DNA of 64,000 nt from the NCBI RefSeq assembly GCF_019084075.1, contig NZ_JAHREN010000001.1, positions 3,073,501 through 3,137,500 of the forward strand, in the 5' to 3' direction. Shown here one piece after another: positions 1-7,883 of this stretch. The first letter of the stretch is position 1. Each line of letters opens with the position of its first letter. The stretch is from Siccirubricoccus sp. G192. Its GTDB lineage: Bacteria; Pseudomonadota; Alphaproteobacteria; Acetobacterales; Acetobacteraceae. Under the pieces are notes generated by a model, which worked only from the letters and a program-made list of their open reading frames with translations, did not search any database and was not told the origin of the DNA. Both the position numbers and the translations under genes were made by a program.

Positions 1-294
1 AAGGCCAACAAGCTGAAGCCCGAGGAATTCCAGGGCGGCGGCTTCAGCATCTCCAATATGGGGATGTATGGCGTGCGGGAATTCTCGGCCATCATCAACC
101 CGCCCCAGGCCGGCATCCTGGCGGTGGCGGCGGGCGAGCCGCGGCCGGTGGTGAAGGCGGGCGCCCTGGCCATCGCCACGGTGATGACCTGCACCCTCTC
201 GGTCGATCACCGCGTCATCGATGGCGCGCTCGCGGCCGAGTTCATGCAGGCGCTGAAGGGCGTGATCGAGGATCCGCTGAGCCTGATGCTGTGA
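1..294 (+). CDS. pdhC: Pyruvate dehydrogenase E2 (dihydrolipoamide acetyltransferase), 3' part only
   Basis: Open at the left edge, so only the last 97 codons of the catalytic domain are visible. E2 transfers the acetyl group from lipoamide to CoA in the pyruvate dehydrogenase complex. The segment shows the acyltransferase fold signature GGGFSISNMGMYGV, the INPPQAGILAVA strand and the active-site motif DHRVIDGA with its catalytic histidine. A 2-oxoglutarate dehydrogenase E2 would look similar, but the following lpdA and lipA genes fit the alphaproteobacterial pdh operon. The stop codon overlaps the GTG start of the next gene by four bases. Confidence 0.9.
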   Translation, partial: KANKLKPEEFQGGGFSISNMGMYGVREFSAIINPPQAGILAVAAGEPRPVVKAGALAIATVMTCTLSVDHRVIDGALAAEFMQALKGVIEDPLSLML

Positions 295-788
295 CAGCGG
301 CCGGATTGACGCTGCGCGATGCGGTGGCGGAGGACCTGCCGCTGGTGGTCCACTTCGTGGCCACGCTGGCCGAATACGAGAGGCTGGGCCATCTCGTGGT
401 CGGGACGGAGGCCGATTTCGGCCGCCTGCTCTTTGGCACGCCGCGGCGCGCCGAGGCCCTGATCGCGGAATGGGATGCGGCGCCCATCGGCTTCGCGCTT
501 TGGTATTTTGGCGTGAGCACCTTTGCCGCGCGGCCCACGCTGTATCTGGAAGATGTCTTCGTGGAGCCGGCCCGGCGCGGCAGGGGCATAGGCCGGGCGA
601 TCTTCGCCGAACTGGCGCGGCGCGCGGTGGCTGCGGGATGCGGTCGGATGGAGTGGTCCGTGCTCGACTGGAATGCGCCCTCCATCGCCTTCTACCGCTC
701 GCTCGGCGCAAGGCCACGCGAGGGTTGGACGCTGCAACAACTGACCGGGCCTGCGCTCAATGCGTTGGCCGCCGCCCAGGGGAGGTGA
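291..788 (+). CDS. GNAT-family N-acetyltransferase inside the pdh operon
   Basis: A 165-residue GNAT enzyme, expected to move an acetyl group from acetyl-CoA to an amine. The acetyl-CoA pyrophosphate loop is visible as RRGRGIGRAIFAEL around residue 97-110, followed by the usual MEWSVLDWNAPSIAFYRSLG segment near the C-terminus. It starts with GTG whose last bases overlap the pdhC stop (GTGA), so translation is probably coupled, and lpdA follows after three bases. The substrate cannot be read from the sequence. A GNAT gene between E2 and E3 is not part of the textbook pdh operon. Confidence 0.85.
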   Translation: MTAAGLTLRDAVAEDLPLVVHFVATLAEYERLGHLVVGTEADFGRLLFGTPRRAEALIAEWDAAPIGFALWYFGVSTFAARPTLYLEDVFVEPARRGRGIGRAIFAELARRAVAAGCGRMEWSVLDWNAPSIAFYRSLGARPREGWTLQQLTGPALNALAAAQGR

Positions 789-791
789 GCC

Positions 792-2195
792 ATGGCCGAC
801 GAACAGCAATTCGACCTGATCGTGCTGGGCGGCGGCCCCGGCGGCTATGTGGCGGCGATCCGCGCCGCGCAGCTCGGCATGAAGACCGCGGTGGTGGAGC
901 GTGAGCATCTCGGCGGCATCTGCCTGAACTGGGGCTGCATCCCGACCAAGGCGCTGCTCCGTTCCAGCGAGATCAACCACCTGCTGCACACGCTGGATGC
1001 CTATGGCTTTGCCGCCGACAATATCCGCTTCGATATTGCCAAGGTGGTGAAGCGCTCCCGCGCCATCGCCGGGCAGCTCTCGGGCGGCGTGAAGCACCTG
1101 CTGCGGAAGAACAAGGTCACGGTGTTTGACGGGCACGGAAAGCTGGCCGGCAAGGGCAAGGTTTCCGTCGCCAAGGACGGCAAGCCGGTGGCGGAACTGG
1201 CCGCGAAGCACATTATCCTGGCCACCGGCGCCCGCGCCCGGGTGCTGCCGGGGATCGAGCCGGATGGCAAGCTGATCTGGACCTACCGCGAGGCGATGGT
1301 GCCGCCCGCCATGCCGAAGCGCCTGATCGTCATCGGCTCCGGCGCCATCGGCGCGGAATTCGCCAGCTTCTACCTCAACATGGGCGCCGAGGTGACGCTG
1401 ATCGAGGTGCTGGACCGCATCCTGCCGGTGGAGGATGCGGAGATCGGCGCCTTCGTCCGCAAATCCTTCGAGAAGCAGGGGATGAAGATCCTGGTCGGCG
1501 CCAGGGTGCAGGGGCTGCGGAAGGGCGCCGACGAGGTCACCGCCGTGGTCGAGGCGAATGGCAAGGTGCAGGAGATCGTGGCGGACCGGGTGATCTCCGC
1601 GGTCGGCATCGTCGGCAATGTCGAGGATATCGGCCTGGAGGGCACGGGCGTGAAGGTGGATCGCACCCATGTCCTGATCGACGAGTGGTGCCGCACCGGG
1701 GAGCCCGGGGTCTATGCCATCGGCGACCTGGTCGGCCCGCCCTGGCTGGCGCACAAGGCCAGCCATGAGGGGGTGATCTGCGTCGAGAAGATCGCCGGGG
1801 TGGAGGGCGTGCATCCGCTCGATGCCGGCAATATCCCGGGCTGCACCTATTGCCGGCCGCAGGTGGCCAGCGTCGGCCTGACCGAGGCGGCGGCCAAGGA
1901 GGCCGGGCACGAGGTCCGGGTCGGCCGCTTTCCCTTCATCGGCAATGGCAAGGCCATCGCCATGGGCGAGCCGGAGGGAATGGTGAAGACTGTCTTCGAT
2001 GCGAAGACGGGCGAGCTTCTGGGGGCCCATATGGCCGGGCCGGAAGTGACCGAGATGATCCAGGGCTATACCATCGCCCGCACCATGGAGACGACGGAGG
2101 TGGAACTCATGCACACCGTCTTCCCGCACCCCACCATCTCCGAGGCTATGCATGAGGCGGTGCTTGATGCCTATGGCCGAGTGATCCACATCTAG
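792..2195 (+). CDS. lpdA: Dihydrolipoyl dehydrogenase (E3)
   Basis: Flavoprotein disulfide reductase of 467 residues that reoxidises dihydrolipoamide of the E2 subunit with NAD+. Visible parts are the FAD-binding [10 protein letters not shown] at the N-terminus, the redox-active disulfide in [13 protein letters not shown], the NAD-binding [13 protein letters not shown], the second FAD motif YAIGDLVG, and the C-terminal dimer-interface catalytic pair in [15 protein letters not shown]. Length is normal for the family. It lies three bases after the GNAT gene and is followed at its TAG stop by two strong hairpins. Confidence 0.97.
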   Translation: MADEQQFDLIVLGGGPGGYVAAIRAAQLGMKTAVVEREHLGGICLNWGCIPTKALLRSSEINHLLHTLDAYGFAADNIRFDIAKVVKRSRAIAGQLSGGVKHLLRKNKVTVFDGHGKLAGKGKVSVAKDGKPVAELAAKHIILATGARARVLPGIEPDGKLIWTYREAMVPPAMPKRLIVIGSGAIGAEFASFYLNMGAEVTLIEVLDRILPVEDAEIGAFVRKSFEKQGMKILVGARVQGLRKGADEVTAVVEANGKVQEIVADRVISAVGIVGNVEDIGLEGTGVKVDRTHVLIDEWCRTGEPGVYAIGDLVGPPWLAHKASHEGVICVEKIAGVEGVHPLDAGNIPGCTYCRPQVASVGLTEAAAKEAGHEVRVGRFPFIGNGKAIAMGEPEGMVKTVFDAKTGELLGAHMAGPEVTEMIQGYTIARTMETTEVELMHTVFPHPTISEAMHEAVLDAYGRVIHI

Positions 2196-2241
2196 AGCAA
2201 ACGCCCTTCGCGTGGAATCACGCGAATGGCGTAATTTGCTC
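2195..2241. repeat. Imperfect palindrome starting at the lpdA stop codon
   Basis: Outer arms GAGCAAA (2195-2201) and TTTGCTC (2235-2241) enclose a 13-bp stem with one mismatch (2203-2214 region against 2219-2230) around the loop GAAT at 2215-2218. The first base of the arm is the last base of the lpdA TAG stop. There is no T-run after it, so it is not a classic terminator. Similar TAGAGCA-type intergenic palindromes are known to me from alphaproteobacterial genomes, but assignment to a named family is not possible here. Confidence 0.75.
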
Positions 2242-2254
2242 GTTGAAACAAACA

Positions 2255-2300
2255 GCCAGGGCCTTTTCCGTGAGCCAATGCGAAGGGAAAAGGCCCTGGC
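2255..2300. repeat. Perfect 15-bp stem-loop between lpdA and lipA
   Basis: GCCAGGGCCTTTTCC at 2255-2269 is an exact inverted copy of GGAAAAGGCCCTGGC at 2286-2300, with a 16-base loop. It lies 23 bases before the chosen lipA start and directly follows the palindrome at 2195-2241. It could end the pdh transcript, stabilise its 3' end, or weaken readthrough into lipA; the sequence does not decide between these. Confidence 0.85.
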
Positions 2301-2323
2301 GGCCGCGAGACAGGATTCGCAGC

Positions 2324-3316
2324 ATGACCACCCGCATCCTGGTGGATCACCGGGCCGCTACGCCCCGCCATCCGGAAAAGGCCCACCGGCCGGACAACCC
2401 GATCCAACGGAAACCCGCCTGGATCCGCGTCAAGGCGCCGACCCACCCGGTCTACCACGAGACCCGGGCACTGATGCGCGACAACCGCCTGGTCACGGTC
2501 TGCGAGGAGGCCGCGTGCCCGAATATCGGCGAGTGCTGGTCGCAGCGCCACGCCACCATGATGATCATGGGCGATACCTGCACCCGGGCCTGCAGCTTCT
2601 GCAACGTGGCGACCGGCCTGCCCGGGGCGCTCGATGCCGATGAGCCGCGCCGCGTGGCCGAGGCGGTGGCCAAGCTCGGCCTCCGCCATGTGGTCGTCAC
2701 CAGCGTGGACCGGGACGACCTGGCGGATGGCGGCGCGGCGCATTTCGCCGCCACCATCCGGGCACTGCGCGCCACCGCGCCCGAGACCACGATCGAGGTG
2801 CTGACCCCCGACTTCCTGCGCAAGGACGGTGCGCTGGAGGTGGTGGTGGAGGCCCGGCCGGACGTCTTCAACCACAACCTGGAGACGGTGCCGAAACTCT
2901 ACCCCGCGATCCGGCCTGGCGCCCGCTACTACCATTCGCTCCGGCTGCTGGACCGGGTGAAGGCGCTCGACCCTTCCATCTTCACCAAATCCGGCCTGAT
3001 GGTAGGGCTCGGCGAGCAGCGGATCGAGGTATTGCAGGTGATGGACGACCTGCGCTGCGCCGAGGTGGATTTCCTGACCATCGGCCAATACCTGCAACCC
3101 ACGGTGAAGCACGCTGCAGTGGACCGTTTCGTGGAACCGGCGGAGTTCGAGGATTACGCCCGGATGGCCCGCGGCAAGGGCTTCCTGCTGGTCTCGGCGA
3201 CCCCGCTGACGCGCAGCTCCTATCATGCCGACCGCGACTTCGCCGCGCTCAGGGCGGCGCGGGAGACGCAACTGGCAGTCACGCAACTGGCGGCCCCCGG
3301 GCCGCGTTCGGCCTAG
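2324..3316 (+). CDS. lipA: Lipoyl synthase
   Basis: Radical SAM enzyme of 330 residues that inserts two sulfur atoms into protein-bound octanoyl groups, making the lipoyl cofactor of PDH and related complexes. Both iron-sulfur clusters are visible: the auxiliary-cluster motif [12 protein letters not shown] (CX4CX5C) and the SAM-cluster motif CTRACSFC (CX3CX2C). The ATG at 2324 is chosen because AGGA precedes it at good spacing and the protein then begins like known LipA; an in-frame TTG at 2243 lies before the upstream hairpin and would add an unrelated leader. Its place behind lpdA fits its role in maturing this complex. Confidence 0.96.
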   Translation: MTTRILVDHRAATPRHPEKAHRPDNPIQRKPAWIRVKAPTHPVYHETRALMRDNRLVTVCEEAACPNIGECWSQRHATMMIMGDTCTRACSFCNVATGLPGALDADEPRRVAEAVAKLGLRHVVVTSVDRDDLADGGAAHFAATIRALRATAPETTIEVLTPDFLRKDGALEVVVEARPDVFNHNLETVPKLYPAIRPGARYYHSLRLLDRVKALDPSIFTKSGLMVGLGEQRIEVLQVMDDLRCAEVDFLTIGQYLQPTVKHAAVDRFVEPAEFEDYARMARGKGFLLVSATPLTRSSYHADRDFAALRAARETQLAVTQLAAPGPRSA

Positions 3317-3320
3317 CCTG

Positions 3321-3797
3321 ATGCCAACCCATGCCGAGAAGCGCATCCTGCGCTACACGCCGGAACAGCTTTTCGACATGGTGGCCGATGTCCGCCGCTA
3401 TCCCGAATTCCTGCCCTGGTGCGTCGCCGCCCGGGTTGTCTCGCATACCGAAACGGAACTGGTCGCGGATCTCACCATCGGCTTCAAGATGTTCCGGGAG
3501 ACCTTCCGCAGCCAGGTGACGCTGGAGCGGCCGCAGCATGTGCATGTGCGCTACCTGAACGGTCCCTTTCGCTACCTCAACAACCACTGGCGCTTCACCC
3601 CGCATGCCCAGGGCACCGAGGTCAATTTCTTCGTGGATTTCGAGTTCCGCTCCCGCCTGCTCCAGGCGGTGATCGGCACCGTCTTCAATGAGGCGGTGCG
3701 GCTGATGGTCCGTGCCTTCGAGCGCCGGGCAATGCAGCTCTACGGCCGCCCGGCGGCGCCGGCCCAGGCCTCGGCCCCTTCCGCGACCTCGGCCTGA
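3321..3797 (+). CDS. RatA/COQ10-like START-domain protein
   Basis: 158-residue SRPBCC/START-type protein of the family that includes mitochondrial COQ10 (ubiquinone binding) and E. coli RatA. The core segments RYTPEQLFDMVADVRRYPEF, LPWC and the late FFVDFEFRSRLLQAVIG stretch are typical. It starts four bases after the lipA stop, an order common in alphaproteobacteria. A role in ubiquinone handling is the likely function in this lineage; the RatA ribosome-binding toxin activity was described in E. coli and should not be assumed. The C-terminal tail is alanine- and proline-rich. Confidence 0.88.
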   Translation: MPTHAEKRILRYTPEQLFDMVADVRRYPEFLPWCVAARVVSHTETELVADLTIGFKMFRETFRSQVTLERPQHVHVRYLNGPFRYLNNHWRFTPHAQGTEVNFFVDFEFRSRLLQAVIGTVFNEAVRLMVRAFERRAMQLYGRPAAPAQASAPSATSA

Positions 3798-3809
3798 AAG
3801 GCTGGCGGC

Positions 3810-4451
3810 ATGGGATATGTCCTCCATGGGGACCGCCGCTCCGGCTCCGCCGCGGTCGAGATGGTCCTGGCGGAGATCGGCGCCGCGGTGGAGCTTCGAC
3901 CGGTGCCGCTCGATCGCGATGCGCAACTGGCCGCGGAGCACCGCCGGCTCAACCCGATGGGCCGGGTGCCGGTGCTGCTGCTGCCGGATGGCACGGTGGT
4001 GACGGAATCCCTGGCCATCCTGCTCGCGCTCTGCGACCGGCACCCGGAGGCGGGGCTGCTGCCGCCGGCCGGCGACCCCTCCCGGGCGGTAGCGCTGCGC
4101 TGGATGGCCCTGGCCGCCGGCGAGATCTATCCCTGCGTCACCCGTGCGGACTACCCGGAGCGCTTCAGCGCCGATCCCGCCCATGCCCCCGCCATCCGCA
4201 CCCGCGCGGTGGAGATGGGACAGGAGATCTGGCGGATCATCGAGGAAAGCGCCGCGCCATCGCCCTTCCTGCTGGGCGCGCGCTTCTCGGTGGCCGACCC
4301 CTACCTCGCGGTCCTGTCCCGCTGGATGGGTGGCGAGGCCTGGATGCCCGCCCATTGCCCGCGGATCGAGGCCCTGGCCCGGGCAGTGGCGGCGCGGCCG
4401 GCCAGCGGGCCAGCCTGGCGCCGGCATTTCGCCGACCCGCCGGCGCCCTGA
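3810..4451 (+). CDS. Glutathione S-transferase family protein
   Basis: 213 residues with the GST layout: a thioredoxin-like N-terminal half with the cis-proline segment NPMGRVPVLLLPDG and the glutathione-binding VTESLAIL, then an all-helical C-terminal half with LLGARFSVADPYLAVLSRWM. The likely reaction is conjugation or reduction using glutathione, or a stress role; no substrate can be inferred. It follows the RatA-like gene after 12 bases and may be read from the same transcript. Confidence 0.85.
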   Translation: MGYVLHGDRRSGSAAVEMVLAEIGAAVELRPVPLDRDAQLAAEHRRLNPMGRVPVLLLPDGTVVTESLAILLALCDRHPEAGLLPPAGDPSRAVALRWMALAAGEIYPCVTRADYPERFSADPAHAPAIRTRAVEMGQEIWRIIEESAAPSPFLLGARFSVADPYLAVLSRWMGGEAWMPAHCPRIEALARAVAARPASGPAWRRHFADPPAP

Positions 4452-4469
4452 CCTGGGCCGGGCGGCCAG

Positions 4470-5018
4470 CTACCGCGCCGGGCTGCTGCCGCAGCGGTTG
4501 TCGAGCCGGCCGCCATCGGCGATGCCCAGCACCACCACGATCTCCTCCGGCCGCGGCGCATCCGCCACCATCACGGTGATCGTATCGAAATGCGCGAAGG
4601 ACCAGGGATCGTCCTTGTGGCCGAGCGGCAGGTCGAGCATCGCCCCCGCCGCCGCGAGTTTCACATTGGAGGGGATCACCGCCTGCCCGCCGCCGATCGC
4701 CGCCCGCATCGGCCGGCCGAGCATGGGGTGGATGCAGGCACCGCCATGCTCCATCTCGCCCGCGACGCCGACGATGGCGCCCTTGCCATAGGACACGGCG
4801 GGCCGGCCGCCCAGCAGCCGGACCAGCTCCGGCATCAGCCGTTCCCCGAGTTCGGCGCCAAGCCCGAAGAGCGGCGAAAGATCCGCCTCCCGCCGCCCGG
4901 CGAAGGGATTGGCGATCACCGCCAGCGCCACGGCGCGCTGCACCGGCGTGGCGGCCGCCTGGCCCATTTCCCCCAGCACCTGCTCGCGCAGCGTCACGAT
5001 CTTGCGGATGGAAAGCAT
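4470..5018 (-). CDS. Amino acid synthesis family protein (DUF1185)
   Basis: 182-residue protein that resembles the PF06684 / DUF1185 family, whose biochemical role is not established despite its name. Recognisable stretches are the N-terminal KIVTLREQVLGEMG, the GKGAIVGVAGEMEHGGACIH glycine/histidine-rich core and HPMLGRPMRAAIGGG. It is convergent with the GST gene and begins 21 bases upstream of the DUF4337 stop region on the same strand. No signal peptide or membrane segment is visible. Confidence 0.8.
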   Translation of the reverse strand: MLSIRKIVTLREQVLGEMGQAAATPVQRAVALAVIANPFAGRREADLSPLFGLGAELGERLMPELVRLLGGRPAVSYGKGAIVGVAGEMEHGGACIHPMLGRPMRAAIGGGQAVIPSNVKLAAAGAMLDLPLGHKDDPWSFAHFDTITVMVADAPRPEEIVVVLGIADGGRLDNRCGSSPAR

Positions 5019-5040
5019 GGTCCCCTCCCTTGGCAGGCGA

Positions 5041-5604
5041 TCAGAAATGCACGGCTTCCGGCGCGAAGAAGCCGAGGCCGGTCAGCACCAGCCCGCCAAG
5101 CCCCACCACTACCGCGCCCGCCGCCAGCGCCGGCACCGCCGTGACGATGGAGGCGGAGGCCAGCACGATCGCTACCTGGAAGGCGGCGGAGCCGTATTCG
5201 TAGTGGTGATAGGCCGCGAAGGACAGGTCCCGCTTCGCCTCCGCGGCGCGGGCGCGGGCCGATAATTCGCGGCGGCCCTCGCCGGTCTCGGGCTCGCTCT
5301 CCCAGCGCTGGGCGGTCGCCCGCCAGGCCTGCTGCTGCTGCTCGATGGCGGTGCGGAGCGTGGCGTCGGTGGCGGCCTGGCGGGCCAGGTCCGCTTCCTC
5401 GGCGGCGGTGCGGACGGTGGTCTGGCGGATGCTGCGGGCCTGGAAGAAGGCCCAGAGATTGGCGGCCTCGATATTGCGGGAGATCGCCTCGGTCTGGGCG
5501 CTTTTCGCGCCCGTCTCGGCCAGGGCCAGGAACAGCGCCAGGATGGCGATCAGCAGCGCGATGCGCTTGTCGCCATTGTGGTCCAGATGGGCATGCCCGG
5601 CCAT
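5041..5604 (-). CDS. DUF4337-type membrane protein
   Basis: 187 residues with a hydrophobic segment near the N-terminus (RIALLIAILALFLALAETG), a long polar helical middle part rich in Ala, Arg, Glu and Gln that may form a coiled coil (about residues 50-125), and two C-terminal hydrophobic stretches ending in GLGGLVLTGLGFFAPE. This matches the DUF4337 family, whose function is unknown. The start at 5604 is preceded by GGGGGAGAGGA, a strong ribosome binding site; the reading frame is open further upstream but has no support there. Confidence 0.75.
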   Translation of the reverse strand: MAGHAHLDHNGDKRIALLIAILALFLALAETGAKSAQTEAISRNIEAANLWAFFQARSIRQTTVRTAAEEADLARQAATDATLRTAIEQQQQAWRATAQRWESEPETGEGRRELSARARAAEAKRDLSFAAYHHYEYGSAAFQVAIVLASASIVTAVPALAAGAVVVGLGGLVLTGLGFFAPEAVHF

Positions 5605-5696
5605 TCCTCTCCCCCGATGCTGCAATCCCAGGGAGAGATGCCAGAGCGCGCCGCGATTCGCACCCCCGATGCTCGCGGGGGTGCGCCGCTTGCCGG

Positions 5697-6056
5697 TCAG
5701 GCCGCCTGGCGGGCCGGGCCTTCGGCCATGGCCCTGGCGCGCACCGATCTCAGCACCTGCTCCGCCTCGTCGGCATAGGCGGTGCTGGTCTCGGCGATGA
5801 AGCGCATCTGCAATTCCATCGCCTCCTGCAGGTCGGAGCAGCGCCGGAGCCCCTCCATCAGGGAGATCTGCGCCTGCCACCGCCTGGTCCCGAAGCCGAC
5901 CAGCTCCTCGGCCAGCATCAAGGTCACGTCGGAGACCTGCCGCTGGGTCACGAAGAACTGCTCGGCCAGGGCGACGTCGGAGCCGGATGAGCCGCTGACG
6001 GGCTGCGCCGCCTGGCCGGGCCGAAAGCCCGGCAGGGTGGATACGATCTTGCTCAC
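5697..6056 (-). CDS. Phasin-like protein
   Basis: 119 residues, mostly one helical region. The segment from LAEQFFVTQRQVSDVTLMLA through LQEAMELQMRFIAETSTAYA resembles phasin-family proteins (PF09361), which coat polyhydroxyalkanoate granules. The family is weakly conserved, so this is a pattern-level call. It begins with GTG, preceded by GGGAGG. It lies upstream of the DUF4337 gene on the same strand with a 92-base gap. Confidence 0.6.
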   Translation of the reverse strand: MSKIVSTLPGFRPGQAAQPVSGSSGSDVALAEQFFVTQRQVSDVTLMLAEELVGFGTRRWQAQISLMEGLRRCSDLQEAMELQMRFIAETSTAYADEAEQVLRSVRARAMAEGPARQAA

Positions 6057-6293
6057 TAACTTTCCTCCCGAACTGTGCTGCTTCCGGAAGCCGGCGGTCG
6101 GCCGCGATGCGCGGCAGGGGAAATCGCCGGCGGCCGGCAGTGTGGGGAGCCGGGCCAGCCCCTTCCAGGCGCCCCGCAGGCTTTGTAAGGGAGGTCACGC
6201 GGATGAGATTGGCGGCGCCGGTCTGGTCCCGCCGCCGCTTCCCTGGCAGGCTCGGCTCCGCTCGCAGCCCAGCCATTCAAGGTGTCGTCACGC

Positions 6294-7361
6294 ATGGTCC
6301 ACGCCCCCGCCCGCCCGCCGGAGAACGCGCCCCCGGTGCGCATCAACCTCTATTCCGATACCCAGACCCGCCCGACCGCCGCCATGAAGGAGGCGATGAT
6401 GCGGGCCGAGGTCGGCGACGAGCAGCATGGCGACGATCCCACCGTGCATGCGCTCTGCGACCGCATGGCGGCGCTGCTCGGCAAGGAGGCGGCGGTGTTC
6501 CTGCCGTCCGGCACCATGTGCAACGTGGTGGCCATCCTGACGCATTGCCGCAGCGGCGATGAGGTGGTGGCGCATGAGACCAGCCATATCCTGCACAGCG
6601 AGGGCGGCGCGCATGCCGCCTTCACCGGCGTGCAGATCATGCCGCTCAAAGGCGCCAAGGGCATGTTCACGGCCGAGGACCTCCGCGCCGCCATCCGCCC
6701 GCGCACCCGCTACACCCCGCCGCAACGGCTGCTGGAGGTGGAGCAGACCGCCAATATCGGCGGCGGCGCGGTCTGGCCGCTGGCGCAGCTCAACGCGGTG
6801 GCGGAGATCGCCCATGGCCAGGGCTGGGGCACGCATATGGACGGCGCCCGGCTGATGAATGCCTGCGTCGCCGCCGCGATCCCTCCCGCCGAGATGGTGG
6901 CGGGTTATGACAGCGTCTGGCTCGACTTCACCAAGGGGCTGGGTGCGCCGCTCGGCGCGGTGCTGGCGGGATCCTCGGAATTCATCGGCCAAGCCTGGCG
7001 CTGGAAGCAGCGGCTGGGCGGCTCCATGCGCCAGGCCGGGATCTGCGCCGCCGCCTGCCTTTACGCCTTGGACCACCATGTGGACCGGCTGGCGGAGGAC
7101 CACGCCAATGCCAAGGCCCTGGCCCGCGGGCTGAGGCAGATCCCGGGCGTGGTGGTGGAGGAACCGGAGACCAACCTGGTCTTCTTCGATATCCGCGGCA
7201 CCGGCCTGGACGTGGCGCGGCTGCAGGAGCGGCTGCGGATGCAAGGCATCATGATAAGCGGCCTCGGCGGCCGGGTGCGCGCCTGCCTGCACCTCGATGT
7301 GAGCGCGCCGATGGTGGAGGAGGCGGTGGCCGCCATCCGCGCCACCCTGGCCGCCGCCTGA
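6294..7361 (+). CDS. ltaE: Low-specificity threonine aldolase
   Basis: PLP enzyme of 355 residues that cleaves L-threonine or allo-threonine to glycine and acetaldehyde. Visible are INLYSDTQTRPT at the N-terminus, the substrate/cofactor region FLPSGTMCNVVA, HETSHILHSEGGA, the aspartate in GTHMDGARLMNA and the PLP lysine in LDFTKGLGAPLG. A GTG at 6282 would add four residues; the ATG at 6294 is preferred because AAGG lies 11 bases upstream. YraN follows immediately. Confidence 0.9.
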   Translation: MVHAPARPPENAPPVRINLYSDTQTRPTAAMKEAMMRAEVGDEQHGDDPTVHALCDRMAALLGKEAAVFLPSGTMCNVVAILTHCRSGDEVVAHETSHILHSEGGAHAAFTGVQIMPLKGAKGMFTAEDLRAAIRPRTRYTPPQRLLEVEQTANIGGGAVWPLAQLNAVAEIAHGQGWGTHMDGARLMNACVAAAIPPAEMVAGYDSVWLDFTKGLGAPLGAVLAGSSEFIGQAWRWKQRLGGSMRQAGICAAACLYALDHHVDRLAEDHANAKALARGLRQIPGVVVEEPETNLVFFDIRGTGLDVARLQERLRMQGIMISGLGGRVRACLHLDVSAPMVEEAVAAIRATLAAA

Positions 7362-7414
7362 GCACGCCGCCCCCCGCCACCACCCGGCGCCGGCTGCGCG
7401 GCGCGCGGGCGGAG

Positions 7415-7756
7415 GTGGCGGGCCGCGGTGGCGAGGATGCGGCCGCCGCGGCGCTGGTGCGGGAGGGTTGGACGGTACTCGCCCGCCGCGCCCGCACCCC
7501 GGCCGGCGAACTCGACCTGGTGGCGGAGCGGGAAGGGCTGCTGGCCTTCATTGAGGTCAAGGCGCGGCCGAGCCTAGCGGAGGCAGCCTTCGCACTTGGC
7601 CAGCGGCAGCGGGTGCGGCTGCTCGCCGCGGCCGAATGCTGGCTCGCGGAGAATCCCGGGCATGGGGCGGCGGGGATTCGCTTCGATGTGCTGCTGGTGG
7701 CGGCGGGTGGTGCGGTGCGGCGGATCGCCGATGCGTTCCGGCTTGGGGATGGCTGA
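7415..7756 (+). CDS. yraN: YraN-family (UPF0102) nuclease-like protein
   Basis: Small protein of the YraN/UPF0102 family with a PD-(D/E)XK-type nuclease core: GELDLVAEREGLLAFIEVKA shows the acidic residues and the EVK triad. It carries the usual EEGW-like helix (ALVREGWTVLARRARTP) before the core. The annotated GTG start gives 113 residues, yet the frame is open and family-like further upstream (about 18 more codons, TTRRRLRGARAEV), so the true start may be a rare codon closer to 7360 and the N-terminus here may be short. Function is not firmly known. Confidence 0.8.
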   Translation: MAGRGGEDAAAAALVREGWTVLARRARTPAGELDLVAEREGLLAFIEVKARPSLAEAAFALGQRQRVRLLAAAECWLAENPGHGAAGIRFDVLLVAAGGAVRRIADAFRLGDG

Positions 7757-7791
7757 GCGCCGACCCCTTTCACGACTCGGCGAGGCATGAT

Positions 7792-7833
7792 GGGCAGCAT
7801 GCCGTCCCGCGGCCTGGTGGGCGCATGCTGCCC
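7792..7833. repeat. Inverted repeat between yraN and the TPR gene
   Basis: GGGCAGCATGC at 7792-7802 pairs exactly with GCATGCTGCCC at 7823-7833 around a 20-base loop. It lies 36 bases after yraN and could be a transcript end or a processing hairpin; no T-run follows. Confidence 0.5.
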
Positions 7834-7883
7834 CTGGTGCCCAGCCGGCCACGAGAGCCGGCGGGCGCCGGGAGGCCGAGACG

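Noticed and set aside
207-2189. A 660-codon open frame on the minus strand
   Set aside because: It is antisense to lpdA and the GNAT gene, with no recognisable motif; typical for high-GC coding DNA.
2243-2323. Longer LipA from a TTG start
   Set aside because: The added 27 residues would be encoded across the hairpin and resemble no LipA N-terminus.
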